From the NCBI GenBank assembly GCA_910574285.1, contig CAJTAL010000014.1, positions 39,218 through 103,217 on the forward strand: 64,000 nt of DNA, given 5' to 3'. Shown here piece after piece: positions 46,082 through 55,408 of this stretch. Numbering within the stretch: the first letter of the stretch is position 1; each line of letters starts with the position of its first letter. The translations under genes and the position numbers were made by a program. This stretch comes from Lachnospiraceae bacterium. GTDB taxonomy: Bacteria > Bacillota > Clostridia > Lachnospirales > Lachnospiraceae. Under the pieces are notes generated by a model, which saw only the letters and a program-made list of their open reading frames with translations, ran no database searches and had not been told where the DNA came from.

Positions 46082-46919
46082 TATTTTGAACCTCCTCAAT
46101 TATAATATTGGGCGTGGATGCCCCTGCTGTAATACCTACTGTTTCCACGGACCTTAATTGATTCATATCCAAATCGTCAAGTGTCTGTATGTAGTACGTA
46201 TTCAAACATTCATCCTTACATATTTCAAATAACTTCTGAGTGTTCGAACTGCGCCTGTCTCCGATCACCAGCATCGCGTCGACCCTCGCTGCAATCCGCC
46301 TCGCTTCTTCTTGGCGTTCCTTTGTCGCATTGCAAATCGTATTTAAAACAATTATATCATACCTCTTTTTAGAGATAATTTCAACTAAATCTTTGAATTT
46401 CTTGTAATTAAATGTCGTTTGGGATACGACACATACTTTCTGGTCTGCATTTTCAAGCTGAAACCGGTGCGCTTCCTCCTCCGTCTGTATCACGCTGACC
46501 TGATCCTGCGCCCATCCCCTGATACCTTCCACCTCAGGGTGCTTGCCGTCCCCGATAATTACAATATAAGCTCCCTTCCTGCTTTCTTCATCCACAATAT
46601 TATGAATCTTCTTCACAAACGGGCAGGTAGCGTCGACGTAAGCAAGCCCCTGGGCCTCCATCCGTTCATATATCTTTCTGGCAACACCATGAGAACGGAT
46701 GATAACCGTTCCCTCATGGAGCTCTTTCAACTCTTCTTCGGAATGAATGATCTCTACTCCCTGTCCGGCAAGATCCTGGATCACTTCCTCGTTATGGATA
46801 ATGGGGCCATAGGTATATATCTTCTGATTCTGACGCAGCCGTACCTGTTCATACACCGTTTCCACCGCGCGCTTCACACCGGGGCAGAACCCCGCCCTCT
46901 TCGCTGATTCAATCTTCAT
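46062..46919 (-). CDS. ispH: 4-hydroxy-3-methylbut-2-enyl diphosphate reductase IspH
   Basis: Last enzyme of the MEP isoprenoid pathway, making IPP and DMAPP. The three cluster cysteines are visible: AGFCPGVKRA, DATCPFVKKI, and LNTICNATKERQEEA. Other motifs are SHGVARK and SQTTFNYKKF (catalytic region). Start chosen at MKIESAKRAGF; the open frame extends 11 codons upstream. Lies between cmk and the S1 gene, whose start it overlaps. Confidence 0.96.
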   Translation of the reverse strand: MKIESAKRAGFCPGVKRAVETVYEQVRLRQNQKIYTYGPIIHNEEVIQDLAGQGVEIIHSEEELKELHEGTVIIRSHGVARKIYERMEAQGLAYVDATCPFVKKIHNIVDEESRKGAYIVIIGDGKHPEVEGIRGWAQDQVSVIQTEEEAHRFQLENADQKVCVVSQTTFNYKKFKDLVEIISKKRYDIIVLNTICNATKERQEEARRIAARVDAMLVIGDRRSSNTQKLFEICKDECLNTYYIQTLDDLDMNQLRSVETVGITAGASTPNIIIEEVQNNVRINF

Positions 46920-46932
46920 CTTCGGTTCCTTC

Positions 46933-47589
46933 CTATTCACACAATCCGACAATCCTCCTGACGACTTCTTCGATCGTCATATCCGAGCTGTCAATCAGAA
47001 CCGCATCCTTAGCCTGCCTAAGCGGCGCCGTCTCACGGTTCATATCGCGTTCGTCCCTCTCCCTGATATCTTTCTCTATCTCATTCAGATCACAGACCCC
47101 GCCTTTGGCGATCAACTCGTCATAACGGCGCTTTGCGCGGGTTCTGACACTCGCCGTCAGGTAGACCTTTACATCCGCGTTCGGCAGCACACAAGTACCG
47201 ATGTCCCTTCCGTCCATGATCACATCCTGTGTCCTTGCAAGCCCCTTTTGGAGATCCAGAAGCTTGGCACGGACCTCCGGAATTACGGAACACTTTGACG
47301 TCATCCGCCCGACTGCCTCATCACGGAGCCTTCCTGTGACATTCACACCGTTCAGATAGACTTGCTGCACACCGTCTTCATATTGAATCTTCACATCCGC
47401 GTCCTTACATGCCTCGATGATCTTTGCCGTATCCTCTGCCTGAATCCCTCTGTCCAGAAAATGTATTGCAAGCCCTCGGTACATCGCCCCCGTATCCACA
47501 TAGATATAACCCTTTTCCTCCGCCACCAGTTTGGCGATCGTACTCTTTCCCGCACCCGCCGGTCCGTCAATCGCAACGTTGTATCCCAT
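46933..47589 (-). CDS. cmk: Cytidylate kinase
   Basis: A 218-residue kinase phosphorylating CMP/dCMP with ATP. P-loop GPAGAGKSTIAK, CMP-binding GAMYRGLAIHF, DGRDIGTCVLPNADVKVYLTA and the lid region RDERDMNRETAPL. Normal length. Upstream of ispH with 13-nt spacing. Confidence 0.97.
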   Translation of the reverse strand: MGYNVAIDGPAGAGKSTIAKLVAEEKGYIYVDTGAMYRGLAIHFLDRGIQAEDTAKIIEACKDADVKIQYEDGVQQVYLNGVNVTGRLRDEAVGRMTSKCSVIPEVRAKLLDLQKGLARTQDVIMDGRDIGTCVLPNADVKVYLTASVRTRAKRRYDELIAKGGVCDLNEIEKDIRERDERDMNRETAPLRQAKDAVLIDSSDMTIEEVVRRIVGLCE

Positions 47590-47650
47590 CGTCTCTTCTC
47601 CCTTTCTATATTTATGAACTCTCTGATTCTTCTTTGTTCCTGATATATAT

Positions 47651-48907
47651 TTACCGGCCTATACTGCTTCCGGCCGCATATGCCGTAGACCATGCGATCT
47701 GCAGATTAAACCCGCCGGTCAGCGCATCCAGATCCAGCACTTCCCCCGCGAAGTAAAGTCCCTTCACCAGCTTCGACTCCATCGTTCCCGGATCGATCTC
47801 CTTTGTCTTAACACCGCCTTTGGTAATGATCGCCTCATCATAATCCCGCAGCCCTGTCACAGTCAAAGTAAGATGCTTGATCAAGTACACGAATCTAAGA
47901 CGCTCTTCCCTGGAAATAACATTGACCTTTTTCTCCGGATTGATCCCGCTTAATTCTACCATAACCGGAACTAATTTGGAAGGGAACAATTTTCCAAGCG
48001 CATTCTTAAACTGGCGGTTCTGGTTCTCCTCAAAATCTCTTTGCACCCTCTGATCTAACTGTTCTTCATCTAACGCCGGTTTTAAATCAATCTCAATCTT
48101 TAATTCCTGTTTCTTAAGCTTAGGGCCCACATAACTGCTGGCGCTGATGACCAACGGTCCGCTGACGCCATAATGCGTGAACAGCATCTCGCCGAAATCC
48201 TCATACAACCGCTTTTTCCCCTGATAAACCAACAACCTGACGTTACGGAGAGAAAGCCCCATAAGACCGCCTGCCCATGATTCCCTGACTTCCATAGGCA
48301 CCAGCGACGGCATACAAGGAACCACACTATGTCCGCATTCGCCGGCAAAACGATATCCGTCTCCTGTCGAACCGGTTAAGGGATAGGATAATCCACCCGT
48401 GGCGATAATGCAGGCGTCTCCTTTTATTTCCTTTCTTCCTTCTTTGTCTTCCTTCCCGTCTCTCACAAACTCCGCTCCGGAAAATCTCCCGTTCTCCGTC
48501 AATATCTTTTCTGCCTTTGTATTCAGATATACCCTGACGCCAAGCCTCTTGATCTCACGTTCCATTGCCCGGATCACATCTGAGGAATGATCTGATTCCG
48601 GGAATACCCGGTCTCCCCGCTCCGTCTTCGTCTTTACCCCCAATTCCTCAAAAAAACGTATCGCGTCCTGGTTCGTATATCCGTAAAAACTGCTGTATAA
48701 GAATTTGGAATTGCTGACCACCGATGCAAAAAGCGTCTCCATATCACAGGCATTCGTAATATTGCATCTTCCTTTTCCTGTGATAAAAAGCTTCTTCCCT
48801 AATTTTTCATTCTTTTCATAGACACTAACCTCATGCCCGTTCCTTGCGGCCGTAATCGCCGCGAACATCCCCGCGGCGCCTCCTCCTACGATCAGAACCT
48901 TACTCAT
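47651..48907 (-). CDS. HI0933/BaiN-type FAD-dependent oxidoreductase
   Basis: A 418-residue flavoprotein: FAD-binding [50 protein letters not shown] and the C-terminal [27 protein letters not shown]-like motif (here ...WSTAYAAG). Members are often annotated aminoacetone oxidase or BaiN-like; the true substrate is not known. Start at MSKVLIVGG with GAGGAGGAG upstream. It overlaps the RpiR gene end by eight nt and lies upstream of cmk, a common clostridial arrangement. Confidence 0.92.
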   Translation of the reverse strand: [418 protein letters not shown]

Positions 48908-49862
48908 ACTTCTCCTCCTCAGTTTGGGCCGCATCCTCCTGCTCGCCGGACAATTCCCTCGCTCCCGGCATCTCCATCTTATCTCCCACCATGTTCAGTT
49001 CGTCCTTATTATACACCTGATATTCGTCCCAGATCTCCTCCAGTGTCTCAAGCGTCGTGATAACTTCTTTCTGTTTCTTCATACAGAGGGCTACCACCAA
49101 CGCGTTCACCACGCTCAGCGGAGCCACCAGAGAATCTACGATAGACGCCATATCACTCCTTGCGATCAGATTACAGGAAGAATAAATGGTCATAGGCGAA
49201 TGGACACTGTCCGTCAGCGTGATCACCTTCGCTTTACGGTTACTGGCATATTCAAGTGCCTTTAATGTACGCATGGAATATCTGGGAAAACTGATTCCGA
49301 TTATGACATCCTCCTCATTGATCCGAATCATCTGCTCAAATATCTCACTGGGACTTGAAGTGTTCACTTCAATCACATTGTCACATACCAGGTGCAGGTA
49401 GAAACACAGGAAACTTGCAAGGGGCGCACAGCTTCTGATTCCGATCACATAGATTCTTCTTGCGTTCAGAATCACGTTCACCGCTGTCTCAAAGGTCTCA
49501 TGATCGATCGCTTCCATTGTCAGTTTAATCTTCTCAATATCTGAATGCAGCACCGTTGCGAGAATCTCTCCCTGGCTGATCCTTCCGTATGTCACTTCCA
49601 TGCGCTGGATGGAATTCAGCTTCATCCGTACCATCTCGCCAAGCGCACGCTGGAATTCCGGATATCCGTCATAACCAAGAGCCATGGCAAAACGTACCAC
49701 TGTAGACTCGCTGACTCCGACCTCTTCTCCCATCCTTGCCGCCGTCAGGAATGCCGCTTTATCATAATCCAGCCGAATAAAATCCGCCAGTTTCTTCTGA
49801 CCTTTACTGAATTTCGGATAACCATCCTCGATCTTCTTCAATAACTCATTCTTGCTTCTCAT
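48900..49862 (-). CDS. MurR/RpiR family transcriptional regulator
   Basis: About 320 residues with an N-terminal RpiR helix-turn-helix (KFSKGQKKLADFI, MGEEVGVSESTVVRFAMALG, YPEFQRALGEM) and a C-terminal SIS sugar-phosphate domain (RRIYVIGIRSCAPLASFL, DVIIGISFPRYSMRTL). An acidic tail of about 30 residues follows. The target is unknown; sugar phosphates or amino sugars are usual ligands. Its end overlaps the next gene start. Confidence 0.9.
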   Translation of the reverse strand: MRSKNELLKKIEDGYPKFSKGQKKLADFIRLDYDKAAFLTAARMGEEVGVSESTVVRFAMALGYDGYPEFQRALGEMVRMKLNSIQRMEVTYGRISQGEILATVLHSDIEKIKLTMEAIDHETFETAVNVILNARRIYVIGIRSCAPLASFLCFYLHLVCDNVIEVNTSSPSEIFEQMIRINEEDVIIGISFPRYSMRTLKALEYASNRKAKVITLTDSVHSPMTIYSSCNLIARSDMASIVDSLVAPLSVVNALVVALCMKKQKEVITTLETLEEIWDEYQVYNKDELNMVGDKMEMPGARELSGEQEDAAQTEEEKYE

Positions 49863-49949
49863 AATATATAAAAGCCTCTTTCCTTGTTCTCTCACACCGA
49901 TACTATTATAAAGCCGAAATCCAAAACATTCAAGAGAGGATTGTAACAG

Positions 49950-49976
49950 AAAAGAGGCCGTATGTCAGCCCCTTTT
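49950..49976 (-). terminator. Terminator of decarboxylase operon
   Basis: On the minus strand AAAAGGGGC pairs with GCCTCTTTT (one G-T pair), ending in a T-run. It lies 20 nt after the oadA stop. Confidence 0.75.
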
Positions 49977-49995
49977 CTAAACTTAATATAAATAA

Positions 49996-51405
49996 TTAAA
50001 CCGGATAATTGCCGTTCTTTGTATCCGCCATCGCCGGGTCGATCTTTGTCTGCTGAGCCTCTCTGTACTTAAAGAAATCAGTAGCAACTTGCGGGAACAA
50101 TGCGTAAGACAGCACGTCCTCATCCTGCTGGCTCCACTGTTCACATTCTTTACGCAGAGTATCCAGCTCATCCGGGATCATATCCGCCGGACGGCAGGTG
50201 ATAACTTCCGGATTTTCACCCAGAACTTTCTTCTTCACTTCTTCATTAAATGGTTTTACGGTTGCGCCGTATTTGCCGCTTAAGATATCCTTGGTCTCTT
50301 TGGTCGCCATCTTATAACGCTCGCCCATCAATACATTGAATACGGCCTGCGTACCGACGATCTGGGATGACGGTGTAACAAGCGGCGGTTCTCCAAGATC
50401 CTGACGCACTCTCGGAACTTCCTCAAGCACCTCATAATACTTATCCTCCGCATTCTGCTCTTTCAACTGGGAAGTCAGGTTGGATAACATTCCTCCCGGA
50501 ACCTGGTAAAGCAGAGTCTTGATATTTACACCCATGTTCTTCGGATTCAGAAGACCGCTCTCCAGCGCTGCGTCACGGATCGGACGGAAATGATCCGCGA
50601 TCTCCGCAAGAAGATTCTGGTCAAATCCGGTATCATACGGCGTACCCTTGAAGGTCTCAACCATAACTTCTGTGGCCGGCTGTGAAGTACCCAGGGCAAA
50701 CGGCGACATCGCCGTATCGATTACGTCTACGCCTGCTTCGACTGCTTTCAGGTATGTCATGGACGCGACGCCCGACGTATAATGCGTGTGAAGCTGGATC
50801 GGAAGGCTGGTTGCCTCCTTAAGGGCCTCGATCATCTCCGTTGCTTTATAAGGAACCAGAAGTCCCGCCATATCCTTAAGACAGATAGACGTCGCTCCCA
50901 TATCCTCGATCTTCTTCGCGATATCAACCCAGTATTCCAGTGTATAAGCGTCTCCTAATGTATAGGACAATGCAACCTGCGCGTCCGCTTTCTCTTTTAC
51001 CGCCGCCGTAACCGCTGTCTGCAGGTTCCGGAGGTCGTTCAGACAGTCGAAGATACGGATGACGTCGATTCCGTTTGCTACGGATTTCTGTACGAAATAC
51101 TCAACTACATCATCCGCATACGGACGATATCCCAGGATGTTCTGTCCGCGGAAGAGCATCTGAAGCTTCGTATTCTTGAACCCGTCGCGGAATTTACGCA
51201 GTCTCTCCCATGGATCTTCCTTTAAGAATCTAAGGGAAGCGTCAAACGTTGCTCCGCCCCAGCACTCTACGGAATGATAACCGACTTTGTCCATCTTCTC
51301 GACGATGGGAAGCATCTGCTCCGTCGTCATACGTGTGGCAATCAGAGACTGATGCGCGTCACGCAGAATCGTCTCTGTTATTTTAATTGGTTTTTTCTCT
51401 GCCAT
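49996..51405 (-). CDS. oadA: Oxaloacetate decarboxylase alpha-type carboxyltransferase, no biotin domain
   Basis: A 469-residue carboxyltransferase of the OadA/pyruvate carboxylase subunit B family: ETILRDAHQSLIATRMTTEQ, metal and substrate motif LQMLFRGQNILGYRPY, the carbamylated-lysine region SICLKDMAGLL, and LHTHYTSG. It stops before any biotinyl domain; the carrier is the separate protein at 52652-53026. It moves CO2 from oxaloacetate to biotin, and the OadB-type subunit then releases it with Na+ export. Last gene of a five-gene operon that also encodes an MmdA-type transferase. Confidence 0.93.
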   Translation of the reverse strand: MAEKKPIKITETILRDAHQSLIATRMTTEQMLPIVEKMDKVGYHSVECWGGATFDASLRFLKEDPWERLRKFRDGFKNTKLQMLFRGQNILGYRPYADDVVEYFVQKSVANGIDVIRIFDCLNDLRNLQTAVTAAVKEKADAQVALSYTLGDAYTLEYWVDIAKKIEDMGATSICLKDMAGLLVPYKATEMIEALKEATSLPIQLHTHYTSGVASMTYLKAVEAGVDVIDTAMSPFALGTSQPATEVMVETFKGTPYDTGFDQNLLAEIADHFRPIRDAALESGLLNPKNMGVNIKTLLYQVPGGMLSNLTSQLKEQNAEDKYYEVLEEVPRVRQDLGEPPLVTPSSQIVGTQAVFNVLMGERYKMATKETKDILSGKYGATVKPFNEEVKKKVLGENPEVITCRPADMIPDELDTLRKECEQWSQQDEDVLSYALFPQVATDFFKYREAQQTKIDPAMADTKNGNYPV

Positions 51406-51463
51406 TTTATATCCTCCATAATGATCTATTCATCTAAACAATCATAGTTAATTCCTTTAAAGC

Positions 51464-52615
51464 TTACATAACCCCGAAAATAGCCATAAACGTTCCGGCT
51501 GCCACCGCTGTTCCGATAACTCCGGCTACGTTCGGTCCCATCGCATGCATCAGCAGGAAATTCGTCGGATCAGCCTCTGCGCCGACCTTCTGGGACACAC
51601 GTGCCGCCATAGGAACCGCAGACACACCTGCAGAACCAATCAACGGATTCACCTTGCGGCCTGTGGCAACGCACATAATCTTTCCGAAGATGACTCCGGC
51701 CGCCGTACCAAACATAAACGCTACCAGTCCCAGAGCCACGATATAAAGGGTCTGCCTGTTCAGGAACGCCTCCGCGCTGGTTGTCGCTCCTACAGATGTA
51801 CCAAGTAAGATAACAACGATATACATAAGCGCATTGGACGCCGTCTCGGTAAGCTGTCTTACCACGCCTGACTCACGGAAGAGATTCCCCAGCATCAGCA
51901 TACCGACAAGGGGAGCCGTCGTCGGAAGAATCACACATACTACAATCGTAACAATGATCGGGAAAAGGATTCTCTCAAGCTTGGATACCGGTCTTAACTG
52001 CTCCATCTTGATCTTACGTTCTTCTTCTGTCGTGAGAAGCTTCATAATCGGCGGCTGAATGATCGGTACCAGCGACATGTACGAATATGCCGCCACCGCA
52101 ATCGGTCCCATGATCGCCGTCTGCTGAAGCTTACCTGCAAGGAAGATGGATGTCGGTCCGTCCGCGCCTCCGATGATAGAAATCGCCGCCGCCGCTTTAT
52201 CCGAGAATCCCAATGCCATGGCGCCCAGGTATGCCGCAAAGATACCGAACTGTGCCGCCGCGCCCAGAAGGAAACTCTTCGGATTCGCAATCAACGGACC
52301 AAAGTCTGTCATCGCGCCTACTCCCAGGAAGATCAGGGAAGGCAGAATCGCCCATTCGTCCAGCATAAAGAAGTAATAAAGCAATCCTCCGGTTCCGTTC
52401 GCGGATTCCTCTGCATGAAGCATAATATCCGGATAGATATTTACAAGCAGCATACCAAATGCAATCGGTACAAGAAGCAGAGGCTCGAATTCATGCCTGA
52501 TCGCCAGATACAGGAAGAAACACGCCACGGCGATCATAACCACATTCCCCCATGTGAGACTAAAAAACGCAGTCTGCTGCACGAGGTTTCCTAATGTTGT
52601 TGTTATATATTCCAT
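51464..52615 (-). CDS. oadB: Sodium-pumping decarboxylase beta subunit
   Basis: A 383-residue membrane pump with about ten helices. It decarboxylates carboxybiotin and exports Na+. Family motifs: GADGPTSIFLAGKL, and GSAGVSAVPMAARVSQKVG with DPTNFLLMHAMGPNVAGVIG near the C-terminus, including the ion-binding Asp and Asn region. The N-terminal part also carries LIANPKSFLLGAAAQFGIF. It serves both carboxyltransferases of the operon, as no second beta subunit is present. Confidence 0.94.
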   Translation of the reverse strand: MEYITTTLGNLVQQTAFFSLTWGNVVMIAVACFFLYLAIRHEFEPLLLVPIAFGMLLVNIYPDIMLHAEESANGTGGLLYYFFMLDEWAILPSLIFLGVGAMTDFGPLIANPKSFLLGAAAQFGIFAAYLGAMALGFSDKAAAAISIIGGADGPTSIFLAGKLQQTAIMGPIAVAAYSYMSLVPIIQPPIMKLLTTEEERKIKMEQLRPVSKLERILFPIIVTIVVCVILPTTAPLVGMLMLGNLFRESGVVRQLTETASNALMYIVVILLGTSVGATTSAEAFLNRQTLYIVALGLVAFMFGTAAGVIFGKIMCVATGRKVNPLIGSAGVSAVPMAARVSQKVGAEADPTNFLLMHAMGPNVAGVIGTAVAAGTFMAIFGVM

Positions 52616-52651
52616 TTCTTAACCTCCAGTCGTATTCATATAGGAACAGGA

Positions 52652-53026
52652 TTAGCTTAATGTAGCTAATACTGCACCGGATTCGATTGCATCGCCGACG
52701 GCAACTTCAATACTCGCTACGGTTCCGTCTTCCGGTGCTACAACTGGAATCTCCATCTTCATCGCTTCGATAATTACTACGGCGTCGCCCTTCTTCACGC
52801 TCTGTCCGACATTCGCCTCGATCTTGAATACCTTACCGGCTGCTCCTGCTTTTACTTCGATGGACCCTGCTGCTGACGCCGCCGGTTTTGCCGCCGCCTT
52901 CGCCGGTGCCGCCGCCGGTCTTGGCGCCGGAGCCGCTGCCCTTGCTGCCGGAGCCGCGCCTGTCCCTGCTTCCTCTACGGTTACATCATATACATTTCCG
53001 TTCACTGTGATGGTATAATTTTTCAT
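52652..53026 (-). CDS. Biotin carboxyl carrier subunit of decarboxylase
   Basis: A 124-residue carrier with a Pro/Ala-rich flexible linker (about 23-50), then a biotinyl domain whose EAMKMEIPV motif holds the biotinylated lysine. The linker resembles those of methylmalonyl-CoA and oxaloacetate decarboxylase gamma/alpha C-termini. It shuttles carboxyl groups from OadA and MmdA to the membrane pump. GC-rich linker codons are local and expected. Confidence 0.93.
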   Translation of the reverse strand: MKNYTITVNGNVYDVTVEEAGTGAAPAARAAAPAPRPAAAPAKAAAKPAASAAGSIEVKAGAAGKVFKIEANVGQSVKKGDAVVIIEAMKMEIPVVAPEDGTVASIEVAVGDAIESGAVLATLS

Positions 53027-53051
53027 CTTCTATATCCTCCTTATTGTCTCC

Positions 53052-53807
53052 TTATGAATTCCATCTGTTCGCCGGCCGGCGTCTGATACTGCGGACAACA
53101 AATCCATCCGTACTCGTTCCTTCTGCCGCCGCAATCGCCGCTGATATAACTGCGATCAGTTCCAGATCGTCAGTCTCCTCCACCGTCTCTTCCACAACCG
53201 GTACCGTCTCTGCTTTCACAGGCGCCGCCTGCGCAGGTTTCTTATTTCCGGAAGGAATAAACTTAAATAAAGATATGATAATCGATATAAATATCAATAC
53301 TGCAAATACAGTTCCCATACCTAACAGGGTATTGAGTCCCGCCTTCTTCAGGATCTCGCCGGTACTGAACTCCGCATTGACATTCACACTTTCCAGATAA
53401 AGCTTTTCATCGAATTCAAATACGACTTCCGCTTCCCGGTTCTCATACTCAACATGCGTCGAAACCTCTAATCCTTCTCCCGACGCCGTATAGATAAAAT
53501 CACCATGTCCGATATACGCGCCGCATTCTTCCACGCCGGCTTTCCAACTGGCTACCGCCGCCGAGAAATTCTCCGGGGTAAATCTAAGTCCCGACTGCAT
53601 GAACTGATAGTTCTGCGTATACTCCGAAAGATTGTTCCACTCTTCCAGCGTCTCGTCGTCCACATCCTCGCAGTATTGTATCAGAAAATCTATTAGCTGC
53701 CCGACAGCAGTCTCATTATATTCGATCGGTTCTTCTGTCTTGGCACATCCGGTAAAGCTAAAAACCAGGACGAGCAGACCGAGCAGTAAACTAATTTTTT
53801 TCTTCAC
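53052..53807 (-). CDS. OadG-type decarboxylase subunit with lipoprotein extension
   Basis: A 251-residue protein: lipoprotein signal ending FSFTGC, an exported region of about 140 residues with a DUF3887-like pattern, one membrane helix (LLGMGTVFAVLIFISIIISLF), then a short cytosolic OadG-like tail (KPAQAAPVKAETVPVVEET...ELIAVISAAIAAAEG). Usual OadG proteins are 80-130 residues with only the helix and tail. The exported lipoprotein part is extra. OadG stabilises the complex and contacts the alpha subunit. Position between carrier and mmdA supports this role. Confidence 0.8.
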   Translation of the reverse strand: MKKKISLLLGLLVLVFSFTGCAKTEEPIEYNETAVGQLIDFLIQYCEDVDDETLEEWNNLSEYTQNYQFMQSGLRFTPENFSAAVASWKAGVEECGAYIGHGDFIYTASGEGLEVSTHVEYENREAEVVFEFDEKLYLESVNVNAEFSTGEILKKAGLNTLLGMGTVFAVLIFISIIISLFKFIPSGNKKPAQAAPVKAETVPVVEETVEETDDLELIAVISAAIAAAEGTSTDGFVVRSIRRRPANRWNS

Positions 53808-53821
53808 TTCGCCTCACCTCA

Positions 53822-55261
53822 CTAAACCGATCCGTGCTTCTTCATCGGACGATCTTCTCTTTTTGTGAACAACATCTCAAATGCCCCGATCACATACTTT
53901 CTGGTCTGATCTGGCTCAATAATGGAGTCCACATAACCTCTTCTCGCAGCAGACAACGGGCTTGACTGCAGCTCCTTATATTCTGCGGCTTTCTCCTTCT
54001 GAGTTGCGGCGTCTGCATCCGCGTACATAATCTTTGCCGCAAGATTCGCCTCCATCATACCGATCTCCGCCGACGGCCATGCATAGACCATATCCGCGCC
54101 GATGGCTTTGCTGTTCATCGCCACATATGCGCTGCCAAATGCCTTACCGATCACTACATTCACCTTCGGAACCGTCGCATCCGCAAAAGCATAGGTAAGA
54201 CGTGCCGTCTCTTTCGCCAGGTTCTTCTCCTCACATTCTCCCGCCTTAAATCCGGTCACATTAGTCAACGTAAGTACCGGAATGTTAAACGCGTCGCAGA
54301 ATTTCACAAACTCCGCCGCTTTCTTTGCTCCGTCGGCAGACAGAGAACCGTCAAATTCCGCCACCGCTTCCGCTTCTTCATTATATACTTTGGAACGGTT
54401 CGCAACCGCGCCCACCGTCATCCCGTTCAAACGGATGAATCCGGTCACCATATCTTTTGCATAATTTCTCTTTGTCTCGAAAAATACACTGTCGTCAGAG
54501 AGCATGGTAAGAGCGATCGCCGTATCTTCCGCCGCATTCTCGATGCCGCCGCAGAGACGGTTCAAATCGTCCGTACACTCGTCGTAAGAAGTATTCTCTT
54601 CGTTATTGCCCGGAAGGATGCACACCAGAGAACGAATCTCGTCAAGGATCTCATCCTCTGATCCGATACCGTCTACAAGACCGGATTTGCTGCTCTGATA
54701 TTCTGGTGAAGACGTGTCAAGCTTCGCCATATTGCTTCCCGGAATCGCATTCGGAGAATTCACGAATAATCTTGCTTTGGAAGCCTCCATAAATGTAAAA
54801 TCTGTTAAAGCCGGAACCACGGAAAGTCCGCCGCCGCATGTCCCAAAAATCGCCGTAATCTGAGGAATTACTCCGGAAGCCATCGCCTGCTTCAGATAGA
54901 GGTTACCGAACGCGTTCAGCGCGTCTGTCGCCTCCTGAAGACGGAATCCGGCACAATCCACAAGACCGATCACGGGAGCTCCCATCTTCATCGCCATATC
55001 ATAGATATTGGCAATCTTTCTGGCATGCATCTCACCGACCGCACCGTTCAGTACGGATGCATCCTGGCTGTATACATACACCAGATTTCCATCGATCACT
55101 CCATAACCGGTGATCACGCCATCCGCCGGAGTCTCTTTTTCCTGCATGTTGAAATCTGTGCTTCTGGCCGTAACGGCGCCGCCGATTTCAACAAAGCTTC
55201 CTGCGTCAAGCAGGGATATAATCCTGTCGCTTGCCGCACTTTTTGTTGCCATGTTGCCCAT
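53822..55261 (-). CDS. mmdA: MmdA-type acyl-CoA carboxyltransferase (methylmalonyl-CoA decarboxylase alpha)
   Basis: A 479-residue carboxyltransferase with two crotonase-fold halves: DCAGFRLQEATDALNAFG and IFGTCGGGLSVVPALTDFTFM in the first; GKAFGSAYVAMNSKAIGADMVYAWPSAEIG-type sequence in the second. It transfers CO2 from an acyl-CoA, probably methylmalonyl-CoA, to the biotin carrier. Start at MGNMATKSAA, seven bases after GGAGGG. First gene of the operon, with a consensus promoter 100 nt upstream. Substrate could also be malonyl- or glutaconyl-CoA; the sequence alone does not settle this. Confidence 0.88.
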   Translation of the reverse strand: MGNMATKSAASDRIISLLDAGSFVEIGGAVTARSTDFNMQEKETPADGVITGYGVIDGNLVYVYSQDASVLNGAVGEMHARKIANIYDMAMKMGAPVIGLVDCAGFRLQEATDALNAFGNLYLKQAMASGVIPQITAIFGTCGGGLSVVPALTDFTFMEASKARLFVNSPNAIPGSNMAKLDTSSPEYQSSKSGLVDGIGSEDEILDEIRSLVCILPGNNEENTSYDECTDDLNRLCGGIENAAEDTAIALTMLSDDSVFFETKRNYAKDMVTGFIRLNGMTVGAVANRSKVYNEEAEAVAEFDGSLSADGAKKAAEFVKFCDAFNIPVLTLTNVTGFKAGECEEKNLAKETARLTYAFADATVPKVNVVIGKAFGSAYVAMNSKAIGADMVYAWPSAEIGMMEANLAAKIMYADADAATQKEKAAEYKELQSSPLSAARRGYVDSIIEPDQTRKYVIGAFEMLFTKREDRPMKKHGSV

Positions 55262-55356
55262 AGTCAAGCCCTCCATTTTCTTACATATTAAAAGTAGGTT
55301 GTACTTCTTCCACAAAAAATATGAATATAAAGTAGAACCAAATTTTTGCCAATTAT

Positions 55357-55385
55357 ATTATAGCCCTTTTGCCTCTTTCCTGCAA
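55357..55385 (-). promoter_or_regulatory. Promoter of decarboxylase operon
   Basis: On the minus strand TTGCAG (55380-55385), 17 nt, TATAAT (55357-55362). It lies between the leuA-type stop and mmdA, so the decarboxylase operon has its own start. The leader to mmdA is about 90 nt. Confidence 0.6.
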
Positions 55386-55408
55386 TACTTTTCTATCCCG
55401 GTCTGCCG

